Assembly (NCBI GenBank): GCA_018813765.1
Contig: JAHJBC010000006.1
Location: 496,001-560,000 of the forward strand
Length of the DNA stretch: 64,000 nucleotides
Origin: Gammaproteobacteria bacterium
GTDB lineage: Bacteria; Pseudomonadota; Gammaproteobacteria; Burkholderiales; Gallionellaceae
Reading direction: 5' to 3'
Every line of letters begins with the position of its first letter. Positions within the stretch are counted from its first letter, which is position 1. Below are positions 8,170 through 16,786 of the stretch, in pieces. The position numbers and the translations under genes are program-made. The notes under the pieces are model-generated. The model was not told the origin of the DNA. It made no database searches and saw only the letters and a list, made by a program, of their open reading frames with translations.

Positions 8170-9925
8170 TTCGGTATTCCGGCAGGCTGAGTTGGAAAAC
8201 GAGTCCGGGTTGCGGGTCGCGTGGATGGACGCTCAGCTTGCCGCTATGCGCCTCGGCAATACTTTTGCATATGGCAAGTCCAAGGCCGAGCCCATCGGGT
8301 TTGTTGGTAAAGAACGGCTCGAAAAGATGTGCGAGCGTTTCGGGTGGAACCTGAGGGCCGCGGTCGGCGACGGCGATGGTCAAGTCATTGCCGGTCTGGT
8401 TCAGGACGATATCGATCATGCGATTTTCTGCGGGCAGGGTGATCATGGCATCGGCTGCATTCTTCATCAGGTTGGTCAGCACTTGTTGTATCTGTTGATG
8501 ATCGGCCTTGAGCATTTTACCCGGCGGCAGGCGGGTGTCTAACGTGACTGGCGGCAAGGCTGGCAGCATCTTGGAGAAGTTGTCTATCGCTTCCTTGACG
8601 GTATCGGCGATCGGGCGCAGTTCGCTGGCTGCCATGCGCTTTCTGGCAAAGGTGCGCACCTGGCGTATGACTTTGTCGGCACGCTCGGTCTGGGCGACGA
8701 TCTCATGGTTCACTTTGCTGACCATGTCTGTGTTGACCTGTCCAGAAGCACAGTTCCTTTCCAGTCCCTGTGCATAGGCGGCGATGGTCGCCAAAGGCTG
8801 GTTGAGTTCGTGTGCCAGCGTGCTTGCCATCTCGCCCAGGATGGAGAGCCGCGCCATATGTTCGGTCTTGATCTGAAGCTCATAGGCTTTTGCCCTGGAT
8901 TCCCGCAATTCGATGGTGCGGCGTTTGACCAGGATCTGGACGCGGATGAAATAGACTGCAACCCCGACAAGAACGAGCAGCGCGGCCAACAGGTATGCGC
9001 GATAGTTTTTGATGATCCCGCGGAAGCTGCTGGTTCTCAGCTCGGCGTAAGGGCCGATCATCAGGTCGCGGTCGAGCTCCAGGATCGTTTGATAGTCGGC
9101 GGGAATGCTCCAGGACAAGCCCCTGACGGAGGGCGGCATGGAGAGCAGGGTCACCGCGACCTTCTTGGCCAGATCCAGATCCATGTCCCGCGCGGCAGCC
9201 AGCGGCCAGTCCGGATAGAGTTGTGTCGACGGGATGCATTTGAATCCGGGTTCGGGGCGCGGCGACACCACCTTGAAATCGGCCAGCCGCAGCTTGCCCT
9301 GTTTCGCCAGATGCTCATACAGGCAAGTGCGCACGATGGCCACATCTGCCTGGTTGCTGCTGAGGGCGTCAATGGCCAGACTCATGGGAAATCCCACATA
9401 GACCAGATCGGCATCCCCGGCTTCCAGATCGACCCCTGCGCCCAGCAATTCCCGTGCGGCAGCGAGATAGCCGCCGAACGCATCATTGGCAACAATCGCG
9501 ACACGCTTGCCGCGCAGGTCGGAAAGATTGTTCACGTCCTTGCGTCCGGCCAATGTCAGCACGGTCGAGCCCAGCGCTTTTTGCGGCGATGCCGCTTCGG
9601 GCAGGATGATGGTGGCGATACGCTGGATGCCGAAATCCGAGGCGAGCGAAACGTATTGGGTGCTATTGGTGAGCACGAAGCCCAGCTCGCCTTTGCTGAC
9701 CGCGTCGTGCAGATGGCTGCCGTCCATGGGCGAGAGTTCGAACTTGTAACCGGGGATGGCTTCTGCAAGCTTTGTTTGAATCTCCGCCCAGTTGAACAGC
9801 ACGCCGTCCAGTTCGCGGTATGACAACACGCCGATCCGCACCGTGGTTTCGGCAGCGGGCGAGCAGATCGGGAGGATGATCATAAAAACCGCAAAGACGA
9901 AGCGGGTAAAGGCGGTGCGGAACAT
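8159..9925 (-). CDS. TtrS-like sensor histidine kinase with PhnD-type periplasmic domain
   Basis: 588 residues. A signal/anchor at the N-terminus is followed by a PhnD-like ligand-binding domain (RIGVLSYREL to about residue 300), one membrane helix near 315-335, a DHp domain with LAHELNQPLATI carrying the phospho-His, and an ATPase domain with DGLGLGLAICKSI. The order matches TtrS tetrathionate sensors, so a sulfur oxyanion is the likely signal. It pairs with the regulator downstream and is transcribed away from soxYZAXB. It lacks the haem or PAS domains of other kinases. Confidence 0.85.
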   Translation of the reverse strand: MFRTAFTRFVFAVFMIILPICSPAAETTVRIGVLSYRELDGVLFNWAEIQTKLAEAIPGYKFELSPMDGSHLHDAVSKGELGFVLTNSTQYVSLASDFGIQRIATIILPEAASPQKALGSTVLTLAGRKDVNNLSDLRGKRVAIVANDAFGGYLAAARELLGAGVDLEAGDADLVYVGFPMSLAIDALSSNQADVAIVRTCLYEHLAKQGKLRLADFKVVSPRPEPGFKCIPSTQLYPDWPLAAARDMDLDLAKKVAVTLLSMPPSVRGLSWSIPADYQTILELDRDLMIGPYAELRTSSFRGIIKNYRAYLLAALLVLVGVAVYFIRVQILVKRRTIELRESRAKAYELQIKTEHMARLSILGEMASTLAHELNQPLATIAAYAQGLERNCASGQVNTDMVSKVNHEIVAQTERADKVIRQVRTFARKRMAASELRPIADTVKEAIDNFSKMLPALPPVTLDTRLPPGKMLKADHQQIQQVLTNLMKNAADAMITLPAENRMIDIVLNQTGNDLTIAVADRGPQVPPETLAHLFEPFFTNKPDGLGLGLAICKSIAEAHSGKLSVHPRDPQPGLVFQLSLPEYRNDE

Positions 9926-9996
9926 TGGCTAAAACCTCTTTATATCCAAGGGCGATGACGCGATTTGATTATACCTGCCTGTGTCGCGCACACTGT

Positions 9997-10018
9997 CACT
10001 ACGCACAAGTGCGTAGTG
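9997..10018. promoter_or_regulatory. Perfect palindrome in the ttrSR-like/sox divergent region
   Basis: A 10-bp inverted repeat CACTACGCAC / GTGCGTAGTG with a 2-bp AA centre lies between the divergent kinase and soxY genes. It is a dyad sized for a dimeric LuxR/FixJ-type regulator. It has no T-tract and is too symmetrical with too short a loop for a terminator. A binding role is inferred. Confidence 0.55.
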
Positions 10019-10169
10019 CGTTACTTGATGGTGCCAATGTTTTTCTTGGCTTCGGGGCCTTATCTTGCCAGCATCGCTGTTGGAGGTTCGGGCAGCGTCC
10101 TGATCCCGGATCGGGACCGGGGTGGAGAATGATTTCTTTACAACAGTATTTATCCAGTGGAGGCAAAGC

Positions 10170-10664
10170 ATGACGAACAGAACGGGAGTAGAGGCAATCG
10201 ACATGGAGCGTCGCAAGGCGATCCAGACGGGGGGCGGTATCGGACTGATGGCGTTGTTGGCTGCAGTCGGCTTGCTGCAACCAGGCAAGGCATTCGCGGA
10301 GTGGAACAAGACAGCCTTCTCCTCCAAGAGCATGGAAGAAGCACTGGCCGCGCTGGGGGTGGCGACACCCGAGAACAGCGATGCGATCAAGCTCACCGTG
10401 CCTGAGATCGCCGAGAACGGCGCAGTCGTGCCCGTCACCGTCGTTGGAGACCTGCCGAACATCGAGCAGATCTCGATCTTCGTGGACAAGAACCCCAACG
10501 TGCTGGCAGCCACCTTCACTTTCCCGCAGGGAACCGAAGGCATGGTTACCACCCGCGTCAAGATGGGCAAGACCGCCAACGTGGTCGCGCTGGTCAAGGC
10601 CGACGGCAAGTTCTATCGCGTCGCCAAAGAGGTCAAGGTGACTGCCGGCGGTTGCGGCGGTTAA
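10170..10664 (+). CDS. soxY: SoxY, sulfur-carrier subunit of SoxYZ
   Basis: 164 residues. The C-terminus ends in GGCGG, the swinging arm whose Cys carries the sulfur substrate in the Sox cycle. An N-terminal twin-arginine leader (MERRKAIQTGGG) is visible. The ATG at 10170 is chosen because GGAGG lies 6 bp upstream; an in-frame ATG at 10122 has no good RBS. First gene of soxYZAXB. SoxYZ would be exported by Tat and loaded with thiosulfate by SoxAX. Confidence 0.95.
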   Translation: MTNRTGVEAIDMERRKAIQTGGGIGLMALLAAVGLLQPGKAFAEWNKTAFSSKSMEEALAALGVATPENSDAIKLTVPEIAENGAVVPVTVVGDLPNIEQISIFVDKNPNVLAATFTFPQGTEGMVTTRVKMGKTANVVALVKADGKFYRVAKEVKVTAGGCGG

Positions 10665-10704
10665 CGCGCTCCGGGCTCAATCCAATCAATCAAGGAAAAA
10701 TATC

Positions 10705-11019
10705 ATGGGCAAACCAATGAAGATCCGCGCCTCGGTCAAAGACGGCGTGACAGAAGTCAAAGTTCTCATGCAGCACGAGATGGAAACCGGCCTGCGCAAG
10801 GAAGCCGACGGCTCGCTGGTCCCGGCCTGGTTCATCACCGAGGTGAAGGCGCAACATCAGGGCCGCACCGTGCTGGAGGCGCAGTATGGCCAATCCATCT
10901 CCAAGAACCCTTACCTGATGTTCCGCTTCAAGGGCGGCGCCGCAGGCGAAAAGGTTACGGTCACCTGGGTGGATAACAAAGGCGACACGCGCACCGACGA
11001 GGTCGCGATCTCGGCATAG
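10705..11019 (+). CDS. soxZ: SoxZ, partner of SoxY
   Basis: 104 residues with no signal peptide, as expected for SoxZ, which rides out with Tat-exported SoxY. The sequence (MKIRASVKDGVTEVKVLMQH, then PAWFITEV and FRFKGG) is typical of the immunoglobulin-like SoxZ fold. AAGGA precedes the start. It stabilises the SoxY dimer and presents its carrier arm to SoxAX and SoxB. Confidence 0.95.
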   Translation: MGKPMKIRASVKDGVTEVKVLMQHEMETGLRKEADGSLVPAWFITEVKAQHQGRTVLEAQYGQSISKNPYLMFRFKGGAAGEKVTVTWVDNKGDTRTDEVAISA

Positions 11020-11081
11020 TGGGAGGCAATCTGAACTGGCTGCGCAGTTCGTGCAGCCGGACATAACTCAGGGAGGCATAG

Positions 11082-11900
11082 ATGAATACCAGCAGATGGA
11101 TAAAAATGTTTTTGGTATTGGCACTGGCGGCAAGCACTACAGCGCAGGCGGCCGATATCGCGGCATCAGACTCGGAAAAGATCGAGGCGTACCGCGAGAT
11201 GATCAGCGACGGCAATCCGGCCGAGTTCGACGAGATGCGTGGCGAGGAACTGTGGACGACAGCGGCAGGACCCAAAAAGGCGTCGCTGGAAAAATGTAAT
11301 CTGGGCAAGGGTCCCGGCGTGGTGAAAGGCGCTTACGCCGAACTGCCGCGTTATTTCAAGGACACCAAGATGGTGCAGGACCTTGAATCGCGTCTGCTGA
11401 CCTGCATGACCAGGCTACAGGGCATTCCGGAGGATGAGATCACCGCCAAGCCTTTTGCCAGCGACAAGAAGGCTTCGGATATCTCCTCCCTTGCAAGCTA
11501 TGTCGTGGGTCAATCCAAGGGCATGAAGATGGCGGTCTCAATGAAGCATCCCAAGGAAAAAGAGGCCTACGAGATCGGCAAGCGCATCTTCAATTATCGC
11601 GCCGGCCCGTACGACTTCGCCTGCTCAACCTGCCACGGAACCAGCGATTCGCGCATCCGCATGCAGGAACTGCCCAACTTCAATGTCAAGGAGGATGCGC
11701 AGGCGGCCTACACCAGTTGGCCGGCGTACCGCGTCTCGCAGGGCCTGACTCGCTCGTTCCAGTGGCGTCTGAACGACTGTTTCCGCCAGCAGCGCTTCCC
11801 CGAACCCAAGTTCGGCTCGGAAGTGACCGTAGCGTTGACCATGTTCCTTGCGGTCAGCGCGAATGGTGCTGAGTATGCAGGTCCAGGTCTGAAACGATAA
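11082..11900 (+). CDS. soxA: SoxA, cytochrome c subunit of thiosulfate-loading SoxAX
   Basis: 272 residues with a Sec signal (ends AQA). One c-haem motif, CSTCH, is at 181-185. The catalytic Cys haem ligand is in NDCFRQQRFPEP near 233. N-terminal Cys 72 and 108 sit where the family's structural disulfide replaces the first haem of dihaem SoxA, so this is the mono-haem type. SoxAX couples thiosulfate oxidatively to the SoxY cysteine. The stop is 11 bp before soxX. Confidence 0.94.
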   Translation: MNTSRWIKMFLVLALAASTTAQAADIAASDSEKIEAYREMISDGNPAEFDEMRGEELWTTAAGPKKASLEKCNLGKGPGVVKGAYAELPRYFKDTKMVQDLESRLLTCMTRLQGIPEDEITAKPFASDKKASDISSLASYVVGQSKGMKMAVSMKHPKEKEAYEIGKRIFNYRAGPYDFACSTCHGTSDSRIRMQELPNFNVKEDAQAAYTSWPAYRVSQGLTRSFQWRLNDCFRQQRFPEPKFGSEVTVALTMFLAVSANGAEYAGPGLKR

Positions 11901-11911
11901 GGGGGACGATC

Positions 11912-12553
11912 ATGAACGCAAAACAATTGTTTGGAATGGCCGTGACTATATGCCTGGCCAGCGCGACCTTCACGGCCCAGGCCGGCAGTAAGGACACAAA
12001 GGAAGCGAAGAAGCTGGATGCCAAGACCGTCGCGATCATCAAGCGCGATTTCCGCGACAAGGGCATCGCCAAGGCGGACCGCGTGAACCAGGACGAGTTG
12101 CAGGCTGCCTGCAGCAAGTACCTCGATGTCCTGCCGGACAATTTGAAGGCCAAACTGGAGGCGGAGCAGGCCGGGCAGATGAAATGGCCCGCCGACGGCA
12201 AATACATGGGCGACTGGAAGGCGGGCGAGAAGCTGGCCCAGAGCGGCAAGGGCATGACCTGGAAGGACAAGCCGGAGGATCCGGCTGGCGGCAACTGCTA
12301 CAACTGCCACCAACTGTCCGCCACGGAAATCGCCTACGGCACCATCGGCCCCAGCCTGCGTAACTACGGCAACAAGAAGGGGATGAAGGAAGAGGTGCAG
12401 CGTATCGTCTACGGGCATATCTACAATGCCAAGGCCTACAACGCCTGCGCCAACATGCCGCGCTTCGGCCACATGGGCATCCTCAGCGAAGCCCAGATGA
12501 AGGACTTGGTGGCGCTGCTGCTGGATCCGGAATCGCCGGTCAACGCCAAGTAA
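11912..12553 (+). CDS. soxX: SoxX, cytochrome c subunit of SoxAX
   Basis: 213 residues with a Sec signal ending TAQA, a lysine-rich N-terminal extension, and one CxxCH motif (CYNCH near 129-133). The distal Met ligand is probably in ACANMPRFGHMG. GGGGGA-like RBS precedes the ATG. The N-terminal extension of about 90 residues makes it longer than minimal SoxX, as in the longer SoxX types. It receives electrons from the SoxA reaction. Confidence 0.93.
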   Translation: MNAKQLFGMAVTICLASATFTAQAGSKDTKEAKKLDAKTVAIIKRDFRDKGIAKADRVNQDELQAACSKYLDVLPDNLKAKLEAEQAGQMKWPADGKYMGDWKAGEKLAQSGKGMTWKDKPEDPAGGNCYNCHQLSATEIAYGTIGPSLRNYGNKKGMKEEVQRIVYGHIYNAKAYNACANMPRFGHMGILSEAQMKDLVALLLDPESPVNAK

Positions 12554-12565
12554 CACGATGTCGGA

Positions 12566-12589
12566 CGCCCCTCCCGTTGCGGAGGGGCG
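12566..12589 (+). other. Intra-operon hairpin between soxX and soxB
   Basis: Perfect 9-bp stem CGCCCCTCC / GGAGGGGCG with a 6-base loop, 13 bp after soxX. No T-tract follows, so it is more likely an mRNA-stability or processing element than a terminator. soxB starts 113 bp further on. Confidence 0.6.
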
Positions 12590-12702
12590 CATCCGCAGCC
12601 AAACATACGGATCGCAAGGATCCGGAAGACACTGAAAGCTCATTCGTTGATGCATCGTTCGCAAAATCGTTCGGTCATCGGCCGGATGCGAAGGGATATT
12701 CC

Positions 12703-14427
12703 ATGGACATGAATCGCCGAGAATTCCTGCAACTGCTGGCCATCGCATCGGCCGTCGGTTTCATGCTGCACAACAACGAGAGCCTGGCGGCGAGCAATGC
12801 GGCGCGACTCTATGACCTGCCGCGTCACGGCAACGTCAGCCTGCTGCATATCACCGACAGTCACGCGCAACTGAACCCGATGTATTTCCGCGAACCCGAG
12901 ATCAATCTCGGCATCGGCGGCATGAGCGGCCAGCCGCCGCATCTGGTCGGTAACGCCCTGCTCAAGCGTTTCGGCGTTAAGCCGGGTTCGCCTGAAGCGC
13001 ACGCCTACACCAGTCTCAATTATCTGGATGCCGCACGCACCTACGGCAAGGTCGGCGGCTTCGCCCACCTCGCCACGCTGGTCAAACAAATCCGCGCTTC
13101 GCGCCCCGGATCGCTGCTACTGGACGGCGGCGACACCTGGCAGGGCAGCGGCCCCGCCATGTGGAGCAACGGCCAGGACATGATCGACGCCTGTCTCGAA
13201 CTGGGCGTGGACGTGATGACCATGCACTGGGAATGCACCTACGGCGCAGAGCGCATCAAGGAAGTGGAGGAGGGCATCTTCAAGGGCAAGCTGGATGTGG
13301 TTGCGCAGAACGTAAAAACGGCCGATTTCGGCGATCCGGTATTCAAGCCCTACGTCATCCGCGAGATCAACAAGGTGCCGGTGGCGATCATCGGCCAGGC
13401 CTTCCCCTACAGCACCATCGCCAATCCGCGCTACTTCGTGCCGGACTGGTCGTACGGCATCCAGGAAGAGAACCTGCAGCCCGTCATCGACGAGGCGCGC
13501 AAGAAGGGTGCACAAGTGGTCGTGCTGCTGTCGCACAACGGCATGGACGTCGACCTCAAGCTCGCCTCGCGCGTGAGCGGGCTGGACGCCATCCTCGGCG
13601 GCCACACCCACGACGGCATCCCCGCCCCCATCCCGGTCAAGAATCGCGGCGGAACAACATTGGTGACCAACGCCGGTTCCAACGGCAAGTTTCTCGGCGT
13701 GCTCGATTTCGACGTGAAGGCGGGCAAGGTGGCGAGCTTCCGCTACAAACTGCTGCCGGTGTTCTCCAACCTGCTTGCGGCGGACGCGAATATGGCCGCC
13801 CTGATCCAGCGGCATCGCGCACCATATGAAAGCAAGCTCGGCGAGAAGCTGGCGACCACCGACGGTCTGCTGTATCGCCGCGGCAACTTCAACGGCAGCT
13901 TTGACCAGGTGATCCTCGACGCGCTGATGAAAGAGAAGGATGCGCCCATCGCCTTCTCGCCCGGCTTCCGCTGGGGCACCTCGCTGCTGCCGGGTTCCGA
14001 CATCACCATGGAAGACGTGCTCAACCAGACCGCCATCACCTATCCGTACACCACGGTGACCGAGATGAGCGGCGCGCAGATCAAGACCATCCTCGAAGAC
14101 GTGTGCGACAACCTGTTCAATCCCGATCCTTATTACCAGCAGGGCGGCGACATGGTGCGCGTGGGAGGGCTGGAATACACCTGCGAACCGAATGCTGCTA
14201 TGGGCAAGCGCATCCAGGACATGCGACTGGACGGCAAGCCGCTGGACGCTGCCAGGACCTACAAGGTGGCGGGCTGGGCGCCGGTGTCGGAGGCCGCGCG
14301 CGATGCTGGCGGCGAACCGATCTGGGAACTGACCGCGCGTTACTTGCGCAACGAGAAGGTCGTCAAGGCGACTGCGCCGAATGTGCCGAAGTTGAAAGGC
14401 GTGGCGGGCAATCCCGGCATGATCTGA
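12703..14427 (+). CDS. soxB: SoxB, dimanganese sulfate thiohydrolase
   Basis: 574 residues. The ATG at 12703 follows AAGGGA and begins with a Tat leader (MNRREFLQLLAIASA). An upstream in-frame TTG would add 42 residues, including read-through of the hairpin, and is not preferred. Metal-site motifs of the 5'-nucleotidase superfamily are present: LLHITDSHAQ, LDGGDTWQGSG, SHNGMDVD and GGHTHDGIP. SoxB hydrolyses the S-sulfonate on SoxYZ to release sulfate. Last gene of the sox run; soxCD is absent from the window. Confidence 0.95.
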   Translation: MDMNRREFLQLLAIASAVGFMLHNNESLAASNAARLYDLPRHGNVSLLHITDSHAQLNPMYFREPEINLGIGGMSGQPPHLVGNALLKRFGVKPGSPEAHAYTSLNYLDAARTYGKVGGFAHLATLVKQIRASRPGSLLLDGGDTWQGSGPAMWSNGQDMIDACLELGVDVMTMHWECTYGAERIKEVEEGIFKGKLDVVAQNVKTADFGDPVFKPYVIREINKVPVAIIGQAFPYSTIANPRYFVPDWSYGIQEENLQPVIDEARKKGAQVVVLLSHNGMDVDLKLASRVSGLDAILGGHTHDGIPAPIPVKNRGGTTLVTNAGSNGKFLGVLDFDVKAGKVASFRYKLLPVFSNLLAADANMAALIQRHRAPYESKLGEKLATTDGLLYRRGNFNGSFDQVILDALMKEKDAPIAFSPGFRWGTSLLPGSDITMEDVLNQTAITYPYTTVTEMSGAQIKTILEDVCDNLFNPDPYYQQGGDMVRVGGLEYTCEPNAAMGKRIQDMRLDGKPLDAARTYKVAGWAPVSEAARDAGGEPIWELTARYLRNEKVVKATAPNVPKLKGVAGNPGMI

Positions 14428-14438
14428 TATTCATCACT

Positions 14439-14552
14439 CCCTTCTCCCGCAGGCGGGAGAAGGGCCGGGGATGAGGGGTTATGAACTGGAGCAGGAATGG
14501 CTTCATATCCACGCCCCTCACTCCAACCTCTCTCCCGCTTGCGGGAGAGAGG
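14439..14552. repeat. Paired REP-like hairpins after soxB
   Basis: Two strong hairpins face each other: a 12-bp stem at 14439-14464 (CCCTTCTCCCGC arm) and a 12-bp stem at 14527-14552 (CCTCTCTCCCGC arm). G-rich and C-rich flanks (ggggatgagggg, cccctcactccaac) are roughly complementary. This BIME-like pair may also end or stabilise the sox transcript. Confidence 0.7.
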
Positions 14553-14573
14553 CTCTTATAGAAAGGAAATGAC

Positions 14574-15080
14574 ATGAAGCTGTTCTGCATGTTTACCGCC
14601 GTGTTGCTGGCTGCCATCGCGCAATGCGCAGTCGCCGCCGACAAGTCCAATGGCATCACCTACCAGGATGTGAAACTGCAGATCGCGCGCATCCAGGTGC
14701 AGGACAGCGTCAGTTTCGACGACGCGGTGGAATCGCTCAAGCTGCGCGCCAACCAGCACAACCTCAAATTTGTCGGCGTGAACGCGATCTACAAGGAGAT
14801 CGAGTCGCTCACCGGCAAGCCGGCCAAACGCATGGAGATATTCAATTTCTGCGACGGCTTGACGGCGAACAAGATGCTGCAGGCCGATATCACGATGATC
14901 GCCTACATGCCGTGCCGCATCGCGATCCTGGAAGACGCACAGGGCAAGCGCTGGGTCATCTCGATGATGATGGACCTCGCCAAAGTGAAGAAACTGCCCG
15001 CCGATGCGCGCGCCAGCGCCGAGCGGGTGATGGCGGCGATGAAGGACATGATGGTGGCGGCGAGCAGCGGGGATCTGTGA
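14574..15080 (+). CDS. Secreted DUF302-domain protein
   Basis: 168 residues with a signal peptide (cleavage near AVAA) and a DUF302-like body (VSFDDAVESLKLRANQHNLKFVGVNAIYK). DUF302 proteins recur near sulfur-oxidation genes but have no assigned reaction. Cysteines occur in FNFCDGL and YMPCRIAIL. AAAGGAAA RBS precedes the ATG. It follows soxB in the same direction but is separated by the REP pair, so it may have its own level of expression. Confidence 0.75.
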   Translation: MKLFCMFTAVLLAAIAQCAVAADKSNGITYQDVKLQIARIQVQDSVSFDDAVESLKLRANQHNLKFVGVNAIYKEIESLTGKPAKRMEIFNFCDGLTANKMLQADITMIAYMPCRIAILEDAQGKRWVISMMMDLAKVKKLPADARASAERVMAAMKDMMVAASSGDL

Positions 15081-15133
15081 GGCGGCTTGTTTCGGCAACA
15101 AGTCAGGTTGTTCAATACCGCGCCAAGTAATAG

Positions 15134-15253
15134 TCCACGAAATACACGAAAAGCACGAAAGTAAAGCCAATCATCCGGATTTATTTTCGTGTCTTTGCGA
15201 GCTTTCGCCTATCGGCGAAATGCCTGCCTACCCCGCTTCGTGCTTTTCGTGGA
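15134..15253. repeat. Interspersed palindromic repeat, 'cacgaa' family, copy 1
   Basis: A 26-base left arm (15134-15159, starting tccacgaaatacacgaa) faces a partial right arm at 15237-15253 (ttcgtgcttttcgtgga). The same arms occur at 21079-21164 and 35159-35227. Lies between two genes with no ORF. Confidence 0.75.
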
Positions 15254-15275
15254 CAATTTGTTTCAGATTGAGCGC

Positions 15276-15357
15276 GTAGGATGGGTGGAGCGTAGCGATA
15301 CCCATCGTTTGAGAATGTCGATTCTCGTTGGGTATCGCTACGCTCCACCCAACCTAC
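15276..15357. repeat. Long inverted repeat next to the SoxH-like gene
   Basis: Arms of about 28 bases (gtaggatgggtggagcgtag and its complement) flank a 25-bp centre and end 5 bp from the metallohydrolase stop. This is a typical intergenic MITE-like palindrome and may serve as that gene's transcript end. The rest of 15081-15361 holds nothing else recognisable. Confidence 0.7.
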
Positions 15358-15361
15358 ATCT

Positions 15362-16267
15362 TCATTCCCACTCCAGTTGCGGATACAGCAGCGCGACGTT
15401 GCGGCGGTTGATCGCGTCGAACAGCAGCCACTTGTCGCGTTCCGAACCGGCTGCGGTCGGGATGGTCTGTTCCATGCTCTGGCCCTGCTTGATGGCGTTG
15501 CGCACATCGGCCAGCAGGGTTTCGAGGTAGCGCTTCTCATCGTCGAGCGCGGCGCCCAGCGCTTTGCTGGTGGCGCCGTGTCCCGCAACGAAATGCTGTA
15601 CTGGGGTGCCGCGCAATTGTTCGATCACTTCCAGCCAGTTTGGGATGTTGCCGTCGATGGAAGGCGTGCGTTCGACGAACAGCAGGTCGCCGGTCCACAG
15701 TGTATTGCTTGCCGTATCGAACACGCTGAGGTCGGCCGGGCTGTGCGCCACCGGATGCGCGGTCAGGCGCAGGGTGCGACCGCCCAGATCGATCTCGTGG
15801 GTGCTCGCGACCGCCAGCGTCGGCGGGATCAACTCGGAACCCGCCGCGTCTGCGCCGACCCACTCGGCCTGGTTGCGCAGATAGGCTTCGCGGCGTAGCG
15901 CCATCGCTTCGGCCAGCTTGCCGTGGCCGACGAACACCGGCTTGTCCTGTTTGAAGGCGGCATTGCCCAGCGAATGATCGGGATGGACATGCGTCGTGAT
16001 GACGTAGAGGATGGGCAGTTTGGAGACTTTGCGTATCGCCTCGCGCAATTGCGCGCCGACCTTGGGCGAACCGCCGGTGTCGATCACGGCGATGCCATTT
16101 TTGCCGATCACGAAGCCGGTGTTGCAGATGTCGCCGCCATAATCGGCATTGAGATCCTTGTGTTCGCCGTGGTGAACGTAGACACCTGTTGCAATTTGCT
16201 CAATTTTTAGCGGATCGCTCAGGGCCAGGGTGGGGGAAATCATAAGCAGAAGGAGCAGTTTCTTCAT
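15362..16267 (-). CDS. SoxH-like secreted metallo-beta-lactamase-fold hydrolase
   Basis: 301 residues with a Sec signal (MKKLLLLLMISPTLALS). The metal-binding motif THVHPDHSLGN is near residue 95, with further ligands in AHPVAHSPADL, WTGDLLF and GHG. It resembles the SoxH/quinoprotein-relay metallohydrolases that accompany sox or PQQ-dehydrogenase genes and whose substrate is unknown. It is transcribed opposite to its neighbours and appears monocistronic. Confidence 0.8.
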   Translation of the reverse strand: MKKLLLLLMISPTLALSDPLKIEQIATGVYVHHGEHKDLNADYGGDICNTGFVIGKNGIAVIDTGGSPKVGAQLREAIRKVSKLPILYVITTHVHPDHSLGNAAFKQDKPVFVGHGKLAEAMALRREAYLRNQAEWVGADAAGSELIPPTLAVASTHEIDLGGRTLRLTAHPVAHSPADLSVFDTASNTLWTGDLLFVERTPSIDGNIPNWLEVIEQLRGTPVQHFVAGHGATSKALGAALDDEKRYLETLLADVRNAIKQGQSMEQTIPTAAGSERDKWLLFDAINRRNVALLYPQLEWE

Positions 16268-16387
16268 AGTGCGATTCCTGACTAATAGTCAATAAAAACA
16301 AATCACTGATGCTTTATTGGGGGTGGTTGGCAAAGCGTGCAAATGTGAAGGGAGTGTAAAGGATTTGCCGCGCCGAAATACAGATAA

Positions 16388-16453
16388 CACCTATGGGGTA
16401 TCTGGTTCCCACTTATTGGTTATGGACGTAGGTGTCGAGTATATTCCTATAAT
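16388..16453 (+). promoter_or_regulatory. Promoter region of tusA-dsrE2-fadL
   Basis: A perfect -10 hexamer TATAAT is at 16448-16453 with a poor -35, suggesting dependence on an activator. About 50 bp upstream is the imperfect dyad CACC-TAT-GGGGTA (16388-16400), similar to CCCC-TTA-GGGGT upstream of dsrA (22460-22471). Confidence 0.5.
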
Positions 16454-16522
16454 GCCGCTCAGTTATAGCGCGGCAACGCACTTTTTGATCGTGGTACCAA
16501 TTAACCTGTAGGAGAAGATGCA

Positions 16523-16750
16523 ATGAATTTCGATAAAGAACTGAACGCTCGCGGCCTGTCCTGCCCTCTGCCCATCGTGAAGACCAAGAAGTCGCTGGTC
16601 GACATGACTTCCGGCCAGGTACTCAAGGTCATTTCGACCGACACCGGTTCCGTCAAGGACATGGCTGCCTTCGCCGAACAGACCGGCAACCCGCTGCTGT
16701 CCACCGTGGAAGAGAACGGCGAATTCATCTTCTACATGCAGAAGAAATAA
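16523..16750 (+). CDS. tusA: TusA-family sulfur carrier
   Basis: 75 residues with the single-domain TusA core and the CPxP motif (ARGLSCPLPIVKTKKSL), whose Cys carries persulfide sulfur in the cytoplasm. In sulfur oxidisers TusA hands sulfur to DsrE2/DsrEFH and the Dsr system. RBS TAGGAG is well placed. It is followed 36 bp later by dsrE2, the common partner gene. Confidence 0.93.
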   Translation: MNFDKELNARGLSCPLPIVKTKKSLVDMTSGQVLKVISTDTGSVKDMAAFAEQTGNPLLSTVEENGEFIFYMQKK

Positions 16751-16786
16751 TCGTCGCAACTTCAATCAAACATCCAAGGGGGAAAC

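Noticed and set aside
7537-9925. Naming the two-component system ttrSR outright
   Set aside because: The domain order fits TtrSR, but no tetrathionate reductase genes adjoin it and the ligand is not shown; symbols were left blank.
12577-12702. N-terminally extended SoxB from an upstream TTG
   Set aside because: The extension would be translated from the intergenic hairpin and would bury the Tat leader; the ATG at 12703 has a proper RBS.
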